Notes: generated from the sequence alone by a model not told the origin. Shown: positions 1 through 9,495, numbered from the stretch's first letter. The stretch: DNA of 64,000 bases from Massilibacteroides vaginae (GCF_900178525.1 NZ_FXDJ01000009.1:394263-458262), one strand, 5' to 3'. Made by a program: numbers and translations.

Positions 1-72
1 GCGTTAATACAAATTTTGCATTATTTTTGCAGGCGAATAACCATTAATAATCAAACCGAAACCTTTGCCTAC

Positions 73-996
73 ATGATAAAGAAAGATCCCTTTTGCTATA
101 TCAATCCCTTGACGGATTTTGGCTTTAAGAAGCTGTTTTTTAACGAGCTGAATAAAGAACTACTGATCGATTTTCTGAACGAGATTCTTCCTGAACCGGA
201 CAAAATAGTCGATTTAAAATACGAGCCCACCATTCTTCATGGCGAAGATGAAGCGGAGCGTAAAGCTATTTTCGACATTTTCTGCACGAATGCGGATGGG
301 GAATATTTTATTGTAGAGATGCAGCGGGCTAAGCAACCTTATTTTCGCGACCGCAGTTTATATTACGCCTCACTCCCAATCCAGAAGCAGGCACCGACAG
401 GGAAATGGGATTTTCATCTGAAAGCGGTATATTTTATCGGCGTACTTGATTTTGTGTTATTCAACGAAACGGCAGATGATCATGAGCATTATTTGGAATA
501 TGCTCAATTAATCCGTCAAAGAACAGGTACTGTTTACTCTAAAAAGATTAATTTTGCCTTTATAGAACTTCCGAAATTCACAAAAACAGCAACCGAACTT
601 CGAACCAATACCGATCGTTGGTTGTTCTGTTTACGTAACCTGTCTCGTTTAGACAGTCGCCCGGAAGCCGTTCAGGGACGAATCTTTGAACAATTATTTA
701 AAGCAGCAGAAATCAACCGACTAACAAAACAAGAAATGACAACGTACAAAAAAAGCATATTAGAATACGACGACGTCCGCAGCGCAGTAGACTATGCTCG
801 TGAAGAAGGCGTTGAATACGGACTTCAAAAGGGGCGTGAGGAAGGGCGAGAGGAAGGTGTTGAATACGGACTTCAAAAGGGGCGTGAGGAAGGTGTGATA
901 AATATAGCCGTAAATTGTTTAAAAAGAGGAATGTCCGTTGAAGAAGTCTGTACGATAACCGGCTTGAGTGAGGAAATAGTACGGAAGTTAAAATAA
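73..996 (+). CDS. Rpn/PD-(D/E)XK nuclease family transposase-like protein
   Basis: A 307-residue protein of the PD-(D/E)XK nuclease family 'transposase' group (Rpn-like). The N-terminus reads INPLTDFGFKKLF, the family hallmark, and the nuclease core shows FDIFCT followed by FIVEMQ (the acidic residue and E-x-Q triad part). The C-terminus is a charged helix rich in GREEG repeats and ends in a short helical tail (SVEEVCTITGLSEE). I chose the ATG at 73 because the family begins at this point; an upstream TTG at 16 would add 19 unlike residues. Members are thought to be DNA endonucleases that promote recombination; activity of this copy is inferred. The repeated charged segment comes from a 48-bp in-frame duplication (see the repeat entry). 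Confidence 0.85.
   Translation: MIKKDPFCYINPLTDFGFKKLFFNELNKELLIDFLNEILPEPDKIVDLKYEPTILHGEDEAERKAIFDIFCTNADGEYFIVEMQRAKQPYFRDRSLYYASLPIQKQAPTGKWDFHLKAVYFIGVLDFVLFNETADDHEHYLEYAQLIRQRTGTVYSKKINFAFIELPKFTKTATELRTNTDRWLFCLRNLSRLDSRPEAVQGRIFEQLFKAAEINRLTKQEMTTYKKSILEYDDVRSAVDYAREEGVEYGLQKGREEGREEGVEYGLQKGREEGVINIAVNCLKRGMSVEEVCTITGLSEEIVRKLK
811..893 (+). repeat. In-frame tandem duplication in the Rpn-like gene
   Basis: The 35 bases at 811-845 recur at 859-893, exactly 48 bp (16 codons) downstream, so the segment VEYGLQKGREEG is present twice. It lies in the charged C-terminal helix and keeps the frame. Confidence 0.85.
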
Positions 997-1068
997 GGAG
1001 TGTATGGACCACTCCGGTTCTTGCAATGAAGCGTTATTGCTTTTATCTTTGTGATAAAAAATGAAAAT

Positions 1069-1560
1069 ATGACAAAGAAAAAAAAGCATAGCATATTATT
1101 TGTCTGCTTGGGTAATATTTGCCGATCTCCGTCTGCGGAAGCAATCATGAAAAAAATAGTAGGTGAAGCTGGGTGTGGTGATCTGTTTTTTATTGATTCG
1201 GCCGGAATCCATGGTTACCATGAAGGAGAATTGCCTGATTCAAGAATGCGTATGCATGGTGCACGCAGAGGCTATAAGCTGGATTCTCGTTCGCGACCCG
1301 TAAAAACCGATGACTTTTATGATTTTGACATGATCATCGGGATGGACGACGGCAACATTTCGGATCTACGGCGAAAAGCACCGGATGTAGAATCGCTTGA
1401 AAAAATACATCGGATGACAGATTTCGCCCGTAATAAATTATATGATCATGTGCCCGACCCGTATTACGGTGGAGCTTCCGGTTTTGAATTGGTTCTCGAC
1501 CTATTAGAAGATTCTTGCACCGGTTTGTTTGAAACTATTTCTTCAACTCAGGATAACTGA
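1069..1560 (+). CDS. Low molecular weight protein-tyrosine-phosphatase
   Basis: A 163-residue cytoplasmic phosphatase of the low-Mr PTP family. The P-loop CLGNICRS (C-x5-R-S) lies close to the N-terminus and supplies the nucleophilic cysteine and phosphate-binding arginine. The general-acid aspartate sits in VPDPYYGG near the C-terminus, as expected. Length is normal for the family. The ATG at 1069 gives a start just before the first beta-strand (KKHSILFVCLG); a GTG at 1051 would add six residues. The 3' end overlaps the convergent HD phosphodiesterase gene by 26 bp. The physiological substrate is unknown; it may act on tyrosine-phosphorylated regulators of polysaccharide export or on small molecules. 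Confidence 0.93.
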   Translation: MTKKKKHSILFVCLGNICRSPSAEAIMKKIVGEAGCGDLFFIDSAGIHGYHEGELPDSRMRMHGARRGYKLDSRSRPVKTDDFYDFDMIIGMDDGNISDLRRKAPDVESLEKIHRMTDFARNKLYDHVPDPYYGGASGFELVLDLLEDSCTGLFETISSTQDN

Positions 1561-3565
1561 TCCTTGTGTGATACATCGTTTTTAACTTATCAATAAATAC
1601 CTGCTTCACTTCTTCCACATCACGGAAAGTAAGTGGAGCATTTTTTAGCAGCCCATCTTCAAGCTGCGAATCGATCAACCTGTTTACTAACGCATTGATT
1701 CCTTCTTCTGTATGTTCTTTCAAACTCCGGGAAGTGGCTTCAACAACATCGGCCATCATAACGATTGCAGTTTCCTGTGAAAACGGATTAGGTCCCGGAT
1801 AAGTAAACATAGCTTCGTCTATTTCTCTGTTCGGATACTTGTTTTTGAAGGAATTATAAAAGTATTTCACCTTGCCTCGCCCGTGGTGAGTACGAATAAA
1901 GTCTATAATGGCTTCCGGCAGCATTGCTTTTTCAGCTATTTTGACACCTTCTGTAACATGTCCGATAATGATTTGAGCACTTTCTTCGAAAGGTAATTGG
2001 TTGTGAGGATTGACACTATTCTGGTTTTCAGTAAAAAACGCCGGGTTAACCATTTTCCCAATATCGTGATACATGGCTCCTGTACGTGCTAATGGTCCGT
2101 TAGCACCAATTTTAGTAGCTGCAGCTGTGGCGAGAATAGACACCTGAAGCGAATGCTGGAAAGTGCCCGGAGCAGTTTCTGATAGTCTCCGGAGTACCGG
2201 TGTGTTGATATTTGATAATTCCACTAAGGTAATACTTGAAATATAGCCGAATGTTTTTTCAAGAAAATAAACCAATACATAGGTAAACATCAGCAAGATG
2301 AAATTAATACCAAAATACAATATCATATTCCAGTTTATCTTACCAAAGTCAGCCTCTTGATATACGGTTATAGATAAGTATGCTATTGCATAAGCCAGAA
2401 AAATGAACAACGACGAACTGATTAATTGAGAACGTTGTGATAACTCCTTCAGGCTGAAAATAGCTACCAGACCGGCGATAATTTGAAGGCAAAGAAACTC
2501 AAAAGGAAATGGAGCCATTAACGAACAAAGCAGAGCAATCATCAGATGTGTGAAAAATGCTGTACGTGAATCGAAAAAAGTCCGGATAACGATTGGAACT
2601 ATACCAAACGGAATGATGTAGATATTGAAAAGTCCCTGACTAATACATAATTCTGTTAGTATTGACGGAATCAGGATACACAGTAATAGGAAAAGAACAT
2701 CTTTTCTTCGTCCCAGCAGCTTTGGGCGGAAAGAAAAAAGATACATCCAAAGGCAGAGCATTATAATCAATACATAGGTGAACTGCCCCATGATAATGAT
2801 GTTTTGCCTTGCGCCTCCTCCGGATTTGGACTCGTGTACGATCTTTAAAGACCTTAACACATTAAATGTATGGTTATCTATGATTTCTCCTCGGTCAACA
2901 ATACGCTCTCCGGCTTGCACCATTCCATTAGCTATAGGAACGCTTTTTAATAATTCCTCTTTCACCCTGTCGGTCGTTGCCTGATCATATGTGACGTTTT
3001 CTGTCAAAAAATTATTGATGTTACACGATTGCAACAGCACTTTATTGAAACCGGTCGGTGCATTATTTAAGATAAATTCATAAGCTGTTTTAACGGTAAA
3101 GAGATCACTCGCGTAATTTAATTGACCGACATTAGACTTTAATAGATTTACCTGTGAAACGGAATTTTTTTGTAAATTTTCAAACTCCACCGGCGAAATA
3201 ATTCCCCGTTCATATAGATCTACCAGACTTTTTTCTATGTATTGCATGTATTCCGTAGGGACTGTATTCGACAATTGTTTGGCGTAAGCTTCACGAAGTT
3301 TGTTTTTTTGTTGATTTATTAACTCCGTGTCAAATCTGTAATAAGGGGAGAAGTTTTTTAGAACACTGTCTTTTTCCGCATCTACTTCTGCATTTGTTTT
3401 ATAAATAGGAAAGTCTTGTGGAGCTGTTAACAATCCGTATCGCCAGGGTTTTCCTTCAAAGAACTGATATCTGAAAAGCCCTTCTCTCGGAAAAAAATAC
3501 GCGATGATAATAGTCGTGATCAGAAAAAGGAAAATGGTGGGTATGTTGTTTTTTTTTAGCTCCAT
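1535..3565 (-). CDS. 7TM-HD domain phosphohydrolase (PgpH/YqfF-like)
   Basis: A 676-residue inner membrane protein. A TM helix near residues 9-25 is followed by an extracytoplasmic 7TMR-HDED region (about 30-260), a run of seven hydrophobic helices (about 260-445), and a cytoplasmic HD domain with FQHSLQV, then YHDIGKM (metal-binding HD pair) and HHGRGK. This order matches PgpH-type c-di-AMP phosphodiesterases, which hydrolyse the nucleotide to pApA. Assignment to c-di-AMP rests on the family, not on residues seen here. It is transcribed away from gltX, with a shared 91-bp intergenic region, and its 3' end overlaps that of the phosphatase gene. Confidence 0.9.
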   Translation of the reverse strand: MELKKNNIPTIFLFLITTIIIAYFFPREGLFRYQFFEGKPWRYGLLTAPQDFPIYKTNAEVDAEKDSVLKNFSPYYRFDTELINQQKNKLREAYAKQLSNTVPTEYMQYIEKSLVDLYERGIISPVEFENLQKNSVSQVNLLKSNVGQLNYASDLFTVKTAYEFILNNAPTGFNKVLLQSCNINNFLTENVTYDQATTDRVKEELLKSVPIANGMVQAGERIVDRGEIIDNHTFNVLRSLKIVHESKSGGGARQNIIIMGQFTYVLIIMLCLWMYLFSFRPKLLGRRKDVLFLLLCILIPSILTELCISQGLFNIYIIPFGIVPIVIRTFFDSRTAFFTHLMIALLCSLMAPFPFEFLCLQIIAGLVAIFSLKELSQRSQLISSSLFIFLAYAIAYLSITVYQEADFGKINWNMILYFGINFILLMFTYVLVYFLEKTFGYISSITLVELSNINTPVLRRLSETAPGTFQHSLQVSILATAAATKIGANGPLARTGAMYHDIGKMVNPAFFTENQNSVNPHNQLPFEESAQIIIGHVTEGVKIAEKAMLPEAIIDFIRTHHGRGKVKYFYNSFKNKYPNREIDEAMFTYPGPNPFSQETAIVMMADVVEATSRSLKEHTEEGINALVNRLIDSQLEDGLLKNAPLTFRDVEEVKQVFIDKLKTMYHTRISYPELKK

Positions 3566-3603
3566 AACTACTCGTGTTTAAAGCCGAAATGTACGTAAAA
3601 AAG

Positions 3604-3634
3604 TTTAGTATGCGAAAAAAAAGCTCTACTTTTG
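3604..3634 (+). promoter_or_regulatory. Bacteroidetes-type promoter of gltX
   Basis: A -33 box TTTA (3604-3607) and a -7 box TACTTTTG (3627-3634) are separated by 19 nt, matching the TTTG/TANNTTTG pattern. The predicted transcript starts about 20 nt before the gltX ATG. Confidence 0.6.
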
Positions 3635-3656
3635 CCGCATTACTATTCAAAAGAAG

Positions 3657-5177
3657 ATGATGAATCAAAGAAAAGTCAGAGTTCGTTTTGCGCCAAGTCC
3701 TACGGGGGCGTTACATATAGGCGGTGTTCGTACGGCATTATACAACTATCTGTTTGCCAAACAGCATGGAGGTGACATGATTCTCCGTATAGAGGATACG
3801 GATTCCCAACGATTTGTTCCGGGAGCGGAAGAATATATTATTGAATCGCTTACTTGGTTAGGACTGAAATTTGATGAAGGTGTTGGTTTCGGTGGAAATT
3901 ACGGCCCTTACCGTCAGAGTGAACGTAGAGAAATATACAAACAGTATGTTGATCAACTGTTGAATGACGGAAAGGCGTATATCGCTTTTGATACACCGGA
4001 AGAACTGGATAAGAAACGTCAGGAAATTTCTAATTTTCAATATGATGCTTCTACACGTATGCAGATGCGTAACAGCTTGACTCTTTCAATAGAAGAAGTG
4101 CAATCATTAATCCAATCCGGGAATCAATATGTGGTTCGAATGCAGATTGCGCCAAACGAAGATATTATTGTAAATGACCTGATTCGTGGAGAGGTAGTGA
4201 TCAACTCCTCTGTTCTGGATGATAAGGTGTTATATAAATCCGCTGATCAGCTACCTACTTACCATTTAGCGAATATAGTTGACGATCACTTGATGGAAGT
4301 GTCTCATGTTATTCGTGGTGAAGAATGGTTGCCCAGCGCGCCATTGCATGTACTGCTGTATCGCGGCTTAGGATGGGAAGATTCCATGCCCGCCTTTGCT
4401 CATTTGCCTTTATTGTTAAAACCGGAAGGAAACGGCAAACTCAGTAAACGTGATGGAGACAGACTTGGTTTTCCGGTATTTCCGTTGGAATGGAAAGATC
4501 CTAAAACGAACGAAATATCTTCCGGCTATCGCGAAAGTGGTTATTTTCCCGATGCTGTGGTGAATTTCCTTGCTTTATTAGGATGGAATCCGGGGGATGA
4601 TCAGGAAATCATGGATATGGATGACCTGATTCGCAAGTTCGACTTGAATCATTGTAGTCGTAGTGGCGCAAAGTTTGATTATGAGAAAGGGAAATGGTTC
4701 AACCATCAGTATATTCTGAAAAAAGACAACAAAGAAGTTGCCGCTCAGTTTATTCCTATATTGAACGCAAAAGGAGTGAAAGCCGATGTTGCTTACGTTG
4801 AGAAAGTTGTCGGAATGATGAAAGAACGTGTTTCTTTTGTAAAAGAATTGTGGGATCAGACTTCTTTCTTTTTTATTGCACCGGATAGTTATGACGAAAA
4901 GACGGCTAAAAAACGTTGGAAAGAAGATTCCGCTATGCAGTTAGGCGAACTTGTGGAAGTACTTCGCACACGTGCACCTTTCGATAGCGAGGGAACAGAA
5001 GTTGAAGTAAAAGCTTGGATAGAACAAAAAGGATACCATTTGGGTAATATAATGAATGCTACCCGTTTGGCCTTGGTCGGAGAAGGTAAAGGACCTCATA
5101 TATTCGACATTACTGAAGCATTAGGTAAAGAAGAATCAATCAAGCGTATACAGCGTGCGATTGAGGTTTTGAAATAA
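3657..5177 (+). CDS. gltX: Glutamate--tRNA ligase
   Basis: A 506-residue class I aminoacyl-tRNA synthetase that charges tRNA-Glu in the cytoplasm. The N-terminus carries [20 protein letters not shown] (the HIGH-type signature) and the second ATP-binding signature KLSKRDGDR is in the middle (about residue 262). The C-terminal helical anticodon-binding domain is complete. Two adjacent ATGs (3657 and 3660) are possible starts. The gene is followed after 12 bp by waaA on the same strand, so the two probably share the promoter at 3604-3634. Length is typical of Bacteroidales GltX. I see no second copy, and glutamine charging cannot be judged from this window. Confidence 0.97.
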   Translation: MMNQRKVRVRFAPSPTGALHIGGVRTALYNYLFAKQHGGDMILRIEDTDSQRFVPGAEEYIIESLTWLGLKFDEGVGFGGNYGPYRQSERREIYKQYVDQLLNDGKAYIAFDTPEELDKKRQEISNFQYDASTRMQMRNSLTLSIEEVQSLIQSGNQYVVRMQIAPNEDIIVNDLIRGEVVINSSVLDDKVLYKSADQLPTYHLANIVDDHLMEVSHVIRGEEWLPSAPLHVLLYRGLGWEDSMPAFAHLPLLLKPEGNGKLSKRDGDRLGFPVFPLEWKDPKTNEISSGYRESGYFPDAVVNFLALLGWNPGDDQEIMDMDDLIRKFDLNHCSRSGAKFDYEKGKWFNHQYILKKDNKEVAAQFIPILNAKGVKADVAYVEKVVGMMKERVSFVKELWDQTSFFFIAPDSYDEKTAKKRWKEDSAMQLGELVEVLRTRAPFDSEGTEVEVKAWIEQKGYHLGNIMNATRLALVGEGKGPHIFDITEALGKEESIKRIQRAIEVLK

Positions 5178-5189
5178 AATAATACCGTA

Positions 5190-6428
5190 ATGATATATAC
5201 TCTGATTATCCATTTGTACGCTTTTATGGTAGAGTTGATCGCACCTCTTCATAAAAAAGCGCGCTTGATGCGGCTTGGACAGTGGAAAACAAATTCAATT
5301 CTTCGGAATAATATAGATCCGGATGCGAAATATATTTGGTTTCATGCTTCTTCATTGGGAGAATTCGAACAAGGTCGTCCGGTTATTGAAAAAATAAAAG
5401 CGGAACATCCTGAGTATAAGATTCTACTTACCTTTTTTTCTCCTTCGGGATATGAAGTACGAAAGAATTATGAAGGAGCGGATGTTATTTGCTATCTTCC
5501 GTTTGACACACCCTATCGTGTAAATAAATTTCTGAATCTGGCCAATCCGGCTATCGCTGTTTTTATCAAATATGAATTCTGGGCCAATTATTTAAAAGAA
5601 TTAAAACGGCGGGAAATTCCTGTATACATTATATCAGCCATATTCAGGCCACAGCAAATTTTCTTCAAATGGTATGCTCGATCTTATCGTAAGGTGCTGA
5701 CGTGTTTTACTCATTTATTTGTGCAGGATGATTCTTCACGTGATTTGTTGGCTTCTTTTGGTATTAAAAATGTGACAATTGCCGGAGATACACGTTTTGA
5801 CCGAGTGCTGGATGTACAAAGAAAAGCGCGTGTGATTGAAGTTGTCCAACAATTTGTTAGTCATCCAGAAAATGAGAAACAAACAGTATTAGTTGCCGGG
5901 AGTTCTTGGCCACAGGATGAGGAGCTTTTTATCAATTACTTTAATGAACGTCCTGAAATGAAGCTTATCATCGCTCCACATGAAATACATAAAGAGCATT
6001 TGTTAGGAATAGCGGCTTTGTTAAAAAGGAAATCTATACGATTATCCGAAGCCACATCCGGAGAAAGCATGGAGGGTGTTGATTGTCTTATTATTGATAG
6101 CTTCGGACTTCTTTCGTCTATTTATCGTTATGGAGAAGTGGCATATATAGGCGGAGGCTTTGGTGCCGGAATCCATAATGTGTTGGAAGCAGCGGTTTAT
6201 GGAATTCCTGTAATTTTCGGTCCTAAATTTCAAAAATTCAAAGAGGCAAGAGATCTTTTGCAAGTAGGAGGCGCGTTTACGATTTCAGACAAAGAGTCTT
6301 TTGATAGTTGCATGAACAATTTACTTACTTATCCCGAACTGAAGGCAGAAGCCGATAAACAAGCACGAGACTATGTACGTAACCATGCCGGAGTAACGGA
6401 TCGTATTATTAAAGAACTCCCCTTGTAA
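5190..6428 (+). CDS. waaA: 3-deoxy-D-manno-octulosonic acid transferase
   Basis: A 412-residue Kdo transferase (WaaA/KdtA) that adds Kdo to lipid A precursor at the inner membrane. An N-terminal hydrophobic anchor (IYTLIIHLYAFMVELIAPL) precedes the GT30 domain with WFHASSLGEFEQGRPVI, which contains the conserved catalytic Glu of the family. Nucleotide-sugar binding motifs follow (AGSSWPQDEE, IAPHEIHKEH, GGGFGAGIHNVLEAAVYGIP). It lies 12 bp downstream of gltX and ends just before a strong terminator. Bacteroidetes make lipid A with a single Kdo, so a monofunctional role is expected; that is family knowledge, not visible here. Confidence 0.96.
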   Translation: MIYTLIIHLYAFMVELIAPLHKKARLMRLGQWKTNSILRNNIDPDAKYIWFHASSLGEFEQGRPVIEKIKAEHPEYKILLTFFSPSGYEVRKNYEGADVICYLPFDTPYRVNKFLNLANPAIAVFIKYEFWANYLKELKRREIPVYIISAIFRPQQIFFKWYARSYRKVLTCFTHLFVQDDSSRDLLASFGIKNVTIAGDTRFDRVLDVQRKARVIEVVQQFVSHPENEKQTVLVAGSSWPQDEELFINYFNERPEMKLIIAPHEIHKEHLLGIAALLKRKSIRLSEATSGESMEGVDCLIIDSFGLLSSIYRYGEVAYIGGGFGAGIHNVLEAAVYGIPVIFGPKFQKFKEARDLLQVGGAFTISDKESFDSCMNNLLTYPELKAEADKQARDYVRNHAGVTDRIIKELPL

Positions 6429-6461
6429 TAATAATAAAATTTCGCGTGTATTTTTGCCCGC

Positions 6462-6501
6462 AAAAAACAGCCTTACCCGATTTACGGATAAGGCTGTTTT
6501 T
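6462..6501. terminator. Bidirectional Rho-independent terminator
   Basis: The arms AAAAACAGCCTTACCCG and CGGATAAGGCTGTTTTT form a near-perfect stem with one mismatch around a 6-nt loop, with A- and T-runs on both sides. It separates the convergent waaA and M81 peptidase genes and can serve both. Confidence 0.9.
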
Positions 6502-6517
6502 ATATATATGGATTTGT

Positions 6518-8086
6518 TTATCTGCCATATAGGTGCTTTGCCGAAGGAACAAATATTACATTAAGTTCCGGCTCCGGCATATTATCCTTGTCGATGGGAT
6601 ACATAGGTCTGATGATATTCTTATATGGAACACTCTTGAAATCTTGGTCAACACCACCACGAGTGAGGGCCATTACCCAATCTGCCTTCATATTGTACCA
6701 CTGGTTCACTAAATAACCCTGCTTTGGCATAACAATATCCATCTCACGAGGATCTACTCCCGTATTTTCCAGAGGAGGTGTTGGTGAAGAAGTTCCTACC
6801 ACTACATAAACACTCCCTGTTTTGATGATGGCTATGTCGCTTTGTCTTCTTCCGTAGGGTGTACTGCTTTGGGATGCTTGGTCTTGCTCCGGACTGACAT
6901 ATACTACTGTTCCCGATAATAAAACAGGAGGTTCATAGGCGTTATCAGTCATTGCTCCCACATAAGCTTCGGCTTGACCGCCAACGCCTACTTTACGAGC
7001 TGCCTTAACCATTTCTTCTCCCGGAATTGAACAATAAAGCAGGCTTTTGCCATTTGGAGACTGAAACTCCGGACGTTTTAATACGCGAGCTAATGTCCAA
7101 GTAACTTCTCCTGATCCACCACCACCGGGATTATCTCCCATATCACTTATAAAGAAAGGTTTCTTGTCACTTGCAATAGCCAAGTCAAGACATTTTTCGA
7201 GCGGATAACCAGGTGCCTCTAAAGAGAATTGGTCGCGAACATCCCAAAATTTTTGAGCAAGCTTTTTCGCACCGGCACCAACTTGTTCCTTATCATCACC
7301 ATATACCATTACTACTCCTTGGTTACGGCGGTCATCTCCCCAAACATAACCAATCCAGATACCGGCGTCTATCACACCCGGCATTGCCTCCACTTCGGGC
7401 ACTAAGGCATAAAGTGATTTGGCAGGTTCAACCCGAGTACTTGACCATTCGCCGGAAACAAGTACCGGAACTGCTACCCAAGCCTTATACGCAGGACGTC
7501 CTTTTCCGGATGAAATACGCTCAAGAAGATTAACCACTCCACGGCGATGAGACTCCCGGCTGTCATCATGGGGAGCTTTACGATAGGTAGTGATCAAGTC
7601 TGAATTCAGCGCAACTTTCAATGACGGATTACCATGAAGATCCATTGTTGTAGTTGTAAGAATATCGTTACCAATTATTTGGCGTATCTTTTCCATGAAT
7701 TCTCCTTCCGGATCCTCAACACCTTCCACGCTACACGCTCCATGCATGTAAAACCAGAAAGCATCGTAAGGCATGTTTTCCTTGATCATTTCAAGTGTTT
7801 TATCCACAAACTCATTGTACGATTCACGTGTAACCGGTCCACGTCCACTACCGCGCCCCATCAATGTAGGAAACCATGTGGCTGCCTTTCCCAAGGTTGA
7901 GTCCGGGTTCAGATAATCCGGCATATAGATCGGATTTCCAACCATTGCCTGTCGGTTAGGCATAAAAACACTGTTTTCAATTTGTATACCTGCGATGCCG
8001 ATACGAGGTTTTTTTTGAGCCATAACATGGCTGCCCAACGGTACAGATAACAAACAAGTAAGCAAAAACAAAATACTTTTTTTCAT
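6518..8086 (-). CDS. M81 family metallopeptidase (MlrC-like), exported
   Basis: A 522-residue protein with an N-terminal signal peptide (KKSILFLLTCLLSVPLGSHVMAQ), so probably periplasmic. The M81 core is recognisable: a start IGIAGIQIENSVF, FYMHGAC, TTMDLHGNPS with the metal-binding Asp/His region, TYRKAPHDDS, and ISDMGDNPGGGGSGE (the glycine-rich DNPGGG signature). The family includes MlrC, which degrades linearised microcystin peptides; the natural substrate here is unknown. The ATG at 8086 was chosen because it directly precedes the signal peptide; a start ten codons upstream would mask it. It lies 56 bp downstream of a FecR stub and an ECF sigma gene, so the three may once have formed one surface-signalling locus. 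Confidence 0.85.
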   Translation of the reverse strand: MKKSILFLLTCLLSVPLGSHVMAQKKPRIGIAGIQIENSVFMPNRQAMVGNPIYMPDYLNPDSTLGKAATWFPTLMGRGSGRGPVTRESYNEFVDKTLEMIKENMPYDAFWFYMHGACSVEGVEDPEGEFMEKIRQIIGNDILTTTTMDLHGNPSLKVALNSDLITTYRKAPHDDSRESHRRGVVNLLERISSGKGRPAYKAWVAVPVLVSGEWSSTRVEPAKSLYALVPEVEAMPGVIDAGIWIGYVWGDDRRNQGVVMVYGDDKEQVGAGAKKLAQKFWDVRDQFSLEAPGYPLEKCLDLAIASDKKPFFISDMGDNPGGGGSGEVTWTLARVLKRPEFQSPNGKSLLYCSIPGEEMVKAARKVGVGGQAEAYVGAMTDNAYEPPVLLSGTVVYVSPEQDQASQSSTPYGRRQSDIAIIKTGSVYVVVGTSSPTPPLENTGVDPREMDIVMPKQGYLVNQWYNMKADWVMALTRGGVDQDFKSVPYKNIIRPMYPIDKDNMPEPELNVIFVPSAKHLYGR

Positions 8087-8142
8087 ACGATTATAGATTA
8101 TAATATATAATTTCACCTTTAGCTTATATTATGTGCAAGGTC

Positions 8143-8343
8143 TCACTCTATTGACCAGAAGGTGCGCAAGTTTCCTGATAGTTCGGATTCTTCAATTTGC
8201 CATAGGGATATATCATACAACTTTCGCATAGACAGTAGTTTTGTTTTATGCGCGGTGTCTGATTTAACCCAAGCGATGACCTGCTTCTTTTCCTCTGTAG
8301 AAGCATTGCCCGAAAGATATTTATTTAATAGTTCTTGGTCCAT
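8143..8343 (-). pseudogene. FecR anti-sigma factor stub (N-terminal part only)
   Basis: A 66-codon reading frame beginning MDQELLNKYLSGNASTEEK, which resembles the N-terminal cytoplasmic segment of Bacteroidetes FecR-type anti-sigma factors. It keeps about 60 residues, up to KLYDISLW, then diverges and stops. The transmembrane helix and periplasmic FecR domain (normally a further 250 or so residues) are missing. The partner-type ECF sigma gene lies upstream on the same strand, but 409 bp away, with a copy of the dispersed 21-bp-phased repeat in between. I infer a decayed anti-sigma gene, although a short cytoplasmic sigma-binding peptide could still be made. Confidence 0.6.
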
Positions 8344-8556
8344 TTTTATTTTAACATTGCATGATAGTACCCTCTAACTATTAAAGACGATTCACGTTGA
8401 AATAACCCTAAACTGGCTCTTAATTGTTTTTTGGGGAAAACAGAAATAACGGCAGGTTGCATGGGGCAAATGGATTATCCGGAGGGAATTATTTTCTTCT
8501 TGTTTTGACGTTAAAAATCGGGGTTAAATTGCTGTTTTTTCGGCAACTTCTATATT

Positions 8557-8665
8557 GTTGATAATCAGCGGCCTGAATCCCTCGAAAAACATAAAGGTTA
8601 TTTTTCGAAAAATAAAGGATATCTTTTCAAAAATAACCTTTATGTTTTTATTTATATAGTATTGC
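8557..8665 (-). repeat. Dispersed phased repeat, copy 1
   Basis: Core 8585-8650 has three 7-mer sites: ATAAAGG at 8591 and 8612 (21 bp apart) and an inverted CCTTTAT at 8637. The flanks are GTTGATAATCAGC (8557) and ATATAGTATTGC (8654-8665). It fills part of the 409-bp gap between the sigma gene and the FecR stub, where I see no other gene. Confidence 0.8.
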
Positions 8666-8752
8666 GAAAAATCACCCTCTTTTTTATGCTGTTTTGGTTA
8701 CCCGGATTTGTAGCCGAAATAAAAATAAAATAATACCACCAATCGAAAAAAT

Positions 8753-9298
8753 TTATTTAACCTGATAGTCTTTCAAATTAGTCAACAAAGCCTTTAATAC
8801 TTTTGAAATGTGGTATTCAATACTTTTTATGGATAGACCTAATTCAAGTGCTATTTCTTTATTGCTTTTATTACCAAAACGGCTTTGTTCAAAGATTAAA
8901 CGGGTTTGCGCTGAAAATTGACGTAATGTATGTTGAACAATCTGCTGTATCTCTGCCGTAAAAATTTCTTGCGGATCACATGCTTCCAGCATGGAAATAC
9001 GTAATTCAAGCTCCTCTTCGTAACTGTTTTTTATTTCGTAATGCGCATTTTCTCTAATAGCTTCATGCTTCAGATAGTCAAGCGATTTGTTTTTAAGTAT
9101 AGTTAAGAGAAGAGCCTCGGCAGACCTTATATGCTCCCTTCGCAACTGTTCCCATGTCTTTATTAATGATTCGGAAACAATATCTTCTGCAGCAAACTCA
9201 TCGTGCACATAAGATTTTGTAAAGAAAAAAGCTCTCTTATAATATTGTTTATAGAGAGATTCGAAACTAGTGATTTGTGTTGAATTTACATTCTGCAT
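8753..9298 (-). CDS. RNA polymerase sigma-70 factor, ECF family (Bacteroides expansion type)
   Basis: A 181-residue ECF sigma factor. Region 2 is seen in FESLYKQYYKRAFFFTKSYV and AEDIVSESLIKTWEQL. Region 4 is seen at the C-terminus (LRQFSAQTRLIFEQSRFGNKSNKEIALELGLSIKSIEYHISKVLKAL), including the helix-turn-helix. In Bacteroidetes these usually act with a FecR anti-sigma factor and a TonB-dependent receptor. Here only a FecR stub follows, and no SusC/SusD pair is present. If the anti-sigma is dead, the sigma factor may be unregulated or the locus may be decaying. The upstream region (9299-9495) is shared with the divergent thioredoxin gene. Confidence 0.92.
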   Translation of the reverse strand: MQNVNSTQITSFESLYKQYYKRAFFFTKSYVHDEFAAEDIVSESLIKTWEQLRREHIRSAEALLLTILKNKSLDYLKHEAIRENAHYEIKNSYEEELELRISMLEACDPQEIFTAEIQQIVQHTLRQFSAQTRLIFEQSRFGNKSNKEIALELGLSIKSIEYHISKVLKALLTNLKDYQVK

Positions 9299-9321
9299 CT
9301 ATGCTCTTGTCCTATTGTAGA

Positions 9322-9354
9322 CAAATATAAATACTTTTCTTTAGCGAATAGAAA
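9322..9354 (-). promoter_or_regulatory. Candidate promoter of the ECF sigma gene
   Basis: On the minus strand a -7 box TATATTTG (9329 to 9322) lies 24 bp upstream of the start codon. A weak -33 box TTTC (9354 to 9351) stands 21 nt further upstream. Confidence 0.5.
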
Positions 9355-9418
9355 TCTTTTTTTATTGTTTCTAACTTTCAATATCATTTATCGGATGATA
9401 AGCAATTTCTATGTTTGA

Positions 9419-9449
9419 TTTGTTCCTTTGGAAAATATTTGTAACTTTG
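9419..9449 (+). promoter_or_regulatory. Promoter of the thioredoxin-MarR operon
   Basis: A perfect Bacteroidetes promoter: TTTG (9419-9422), 19 nt, TAACTTTG (9442-9449). The gene starts 46 bp downstream of the -7 box. Confidence 0.75.
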
Positions 9450-9495
9450 CAACGTTAATGATTTGAACGTTCGGTTAATAACAAATAATTAAATA

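Noticed and set aside
8585-8650. Phased arrays as CRISPR or as simple terminators
   Set aside because: The units are contiguous without unique spacers and have no cas genes; the 21-bp repeats do not form a single stable GC-rich stem followed by a T-run, so ordinary termination does not explain them.
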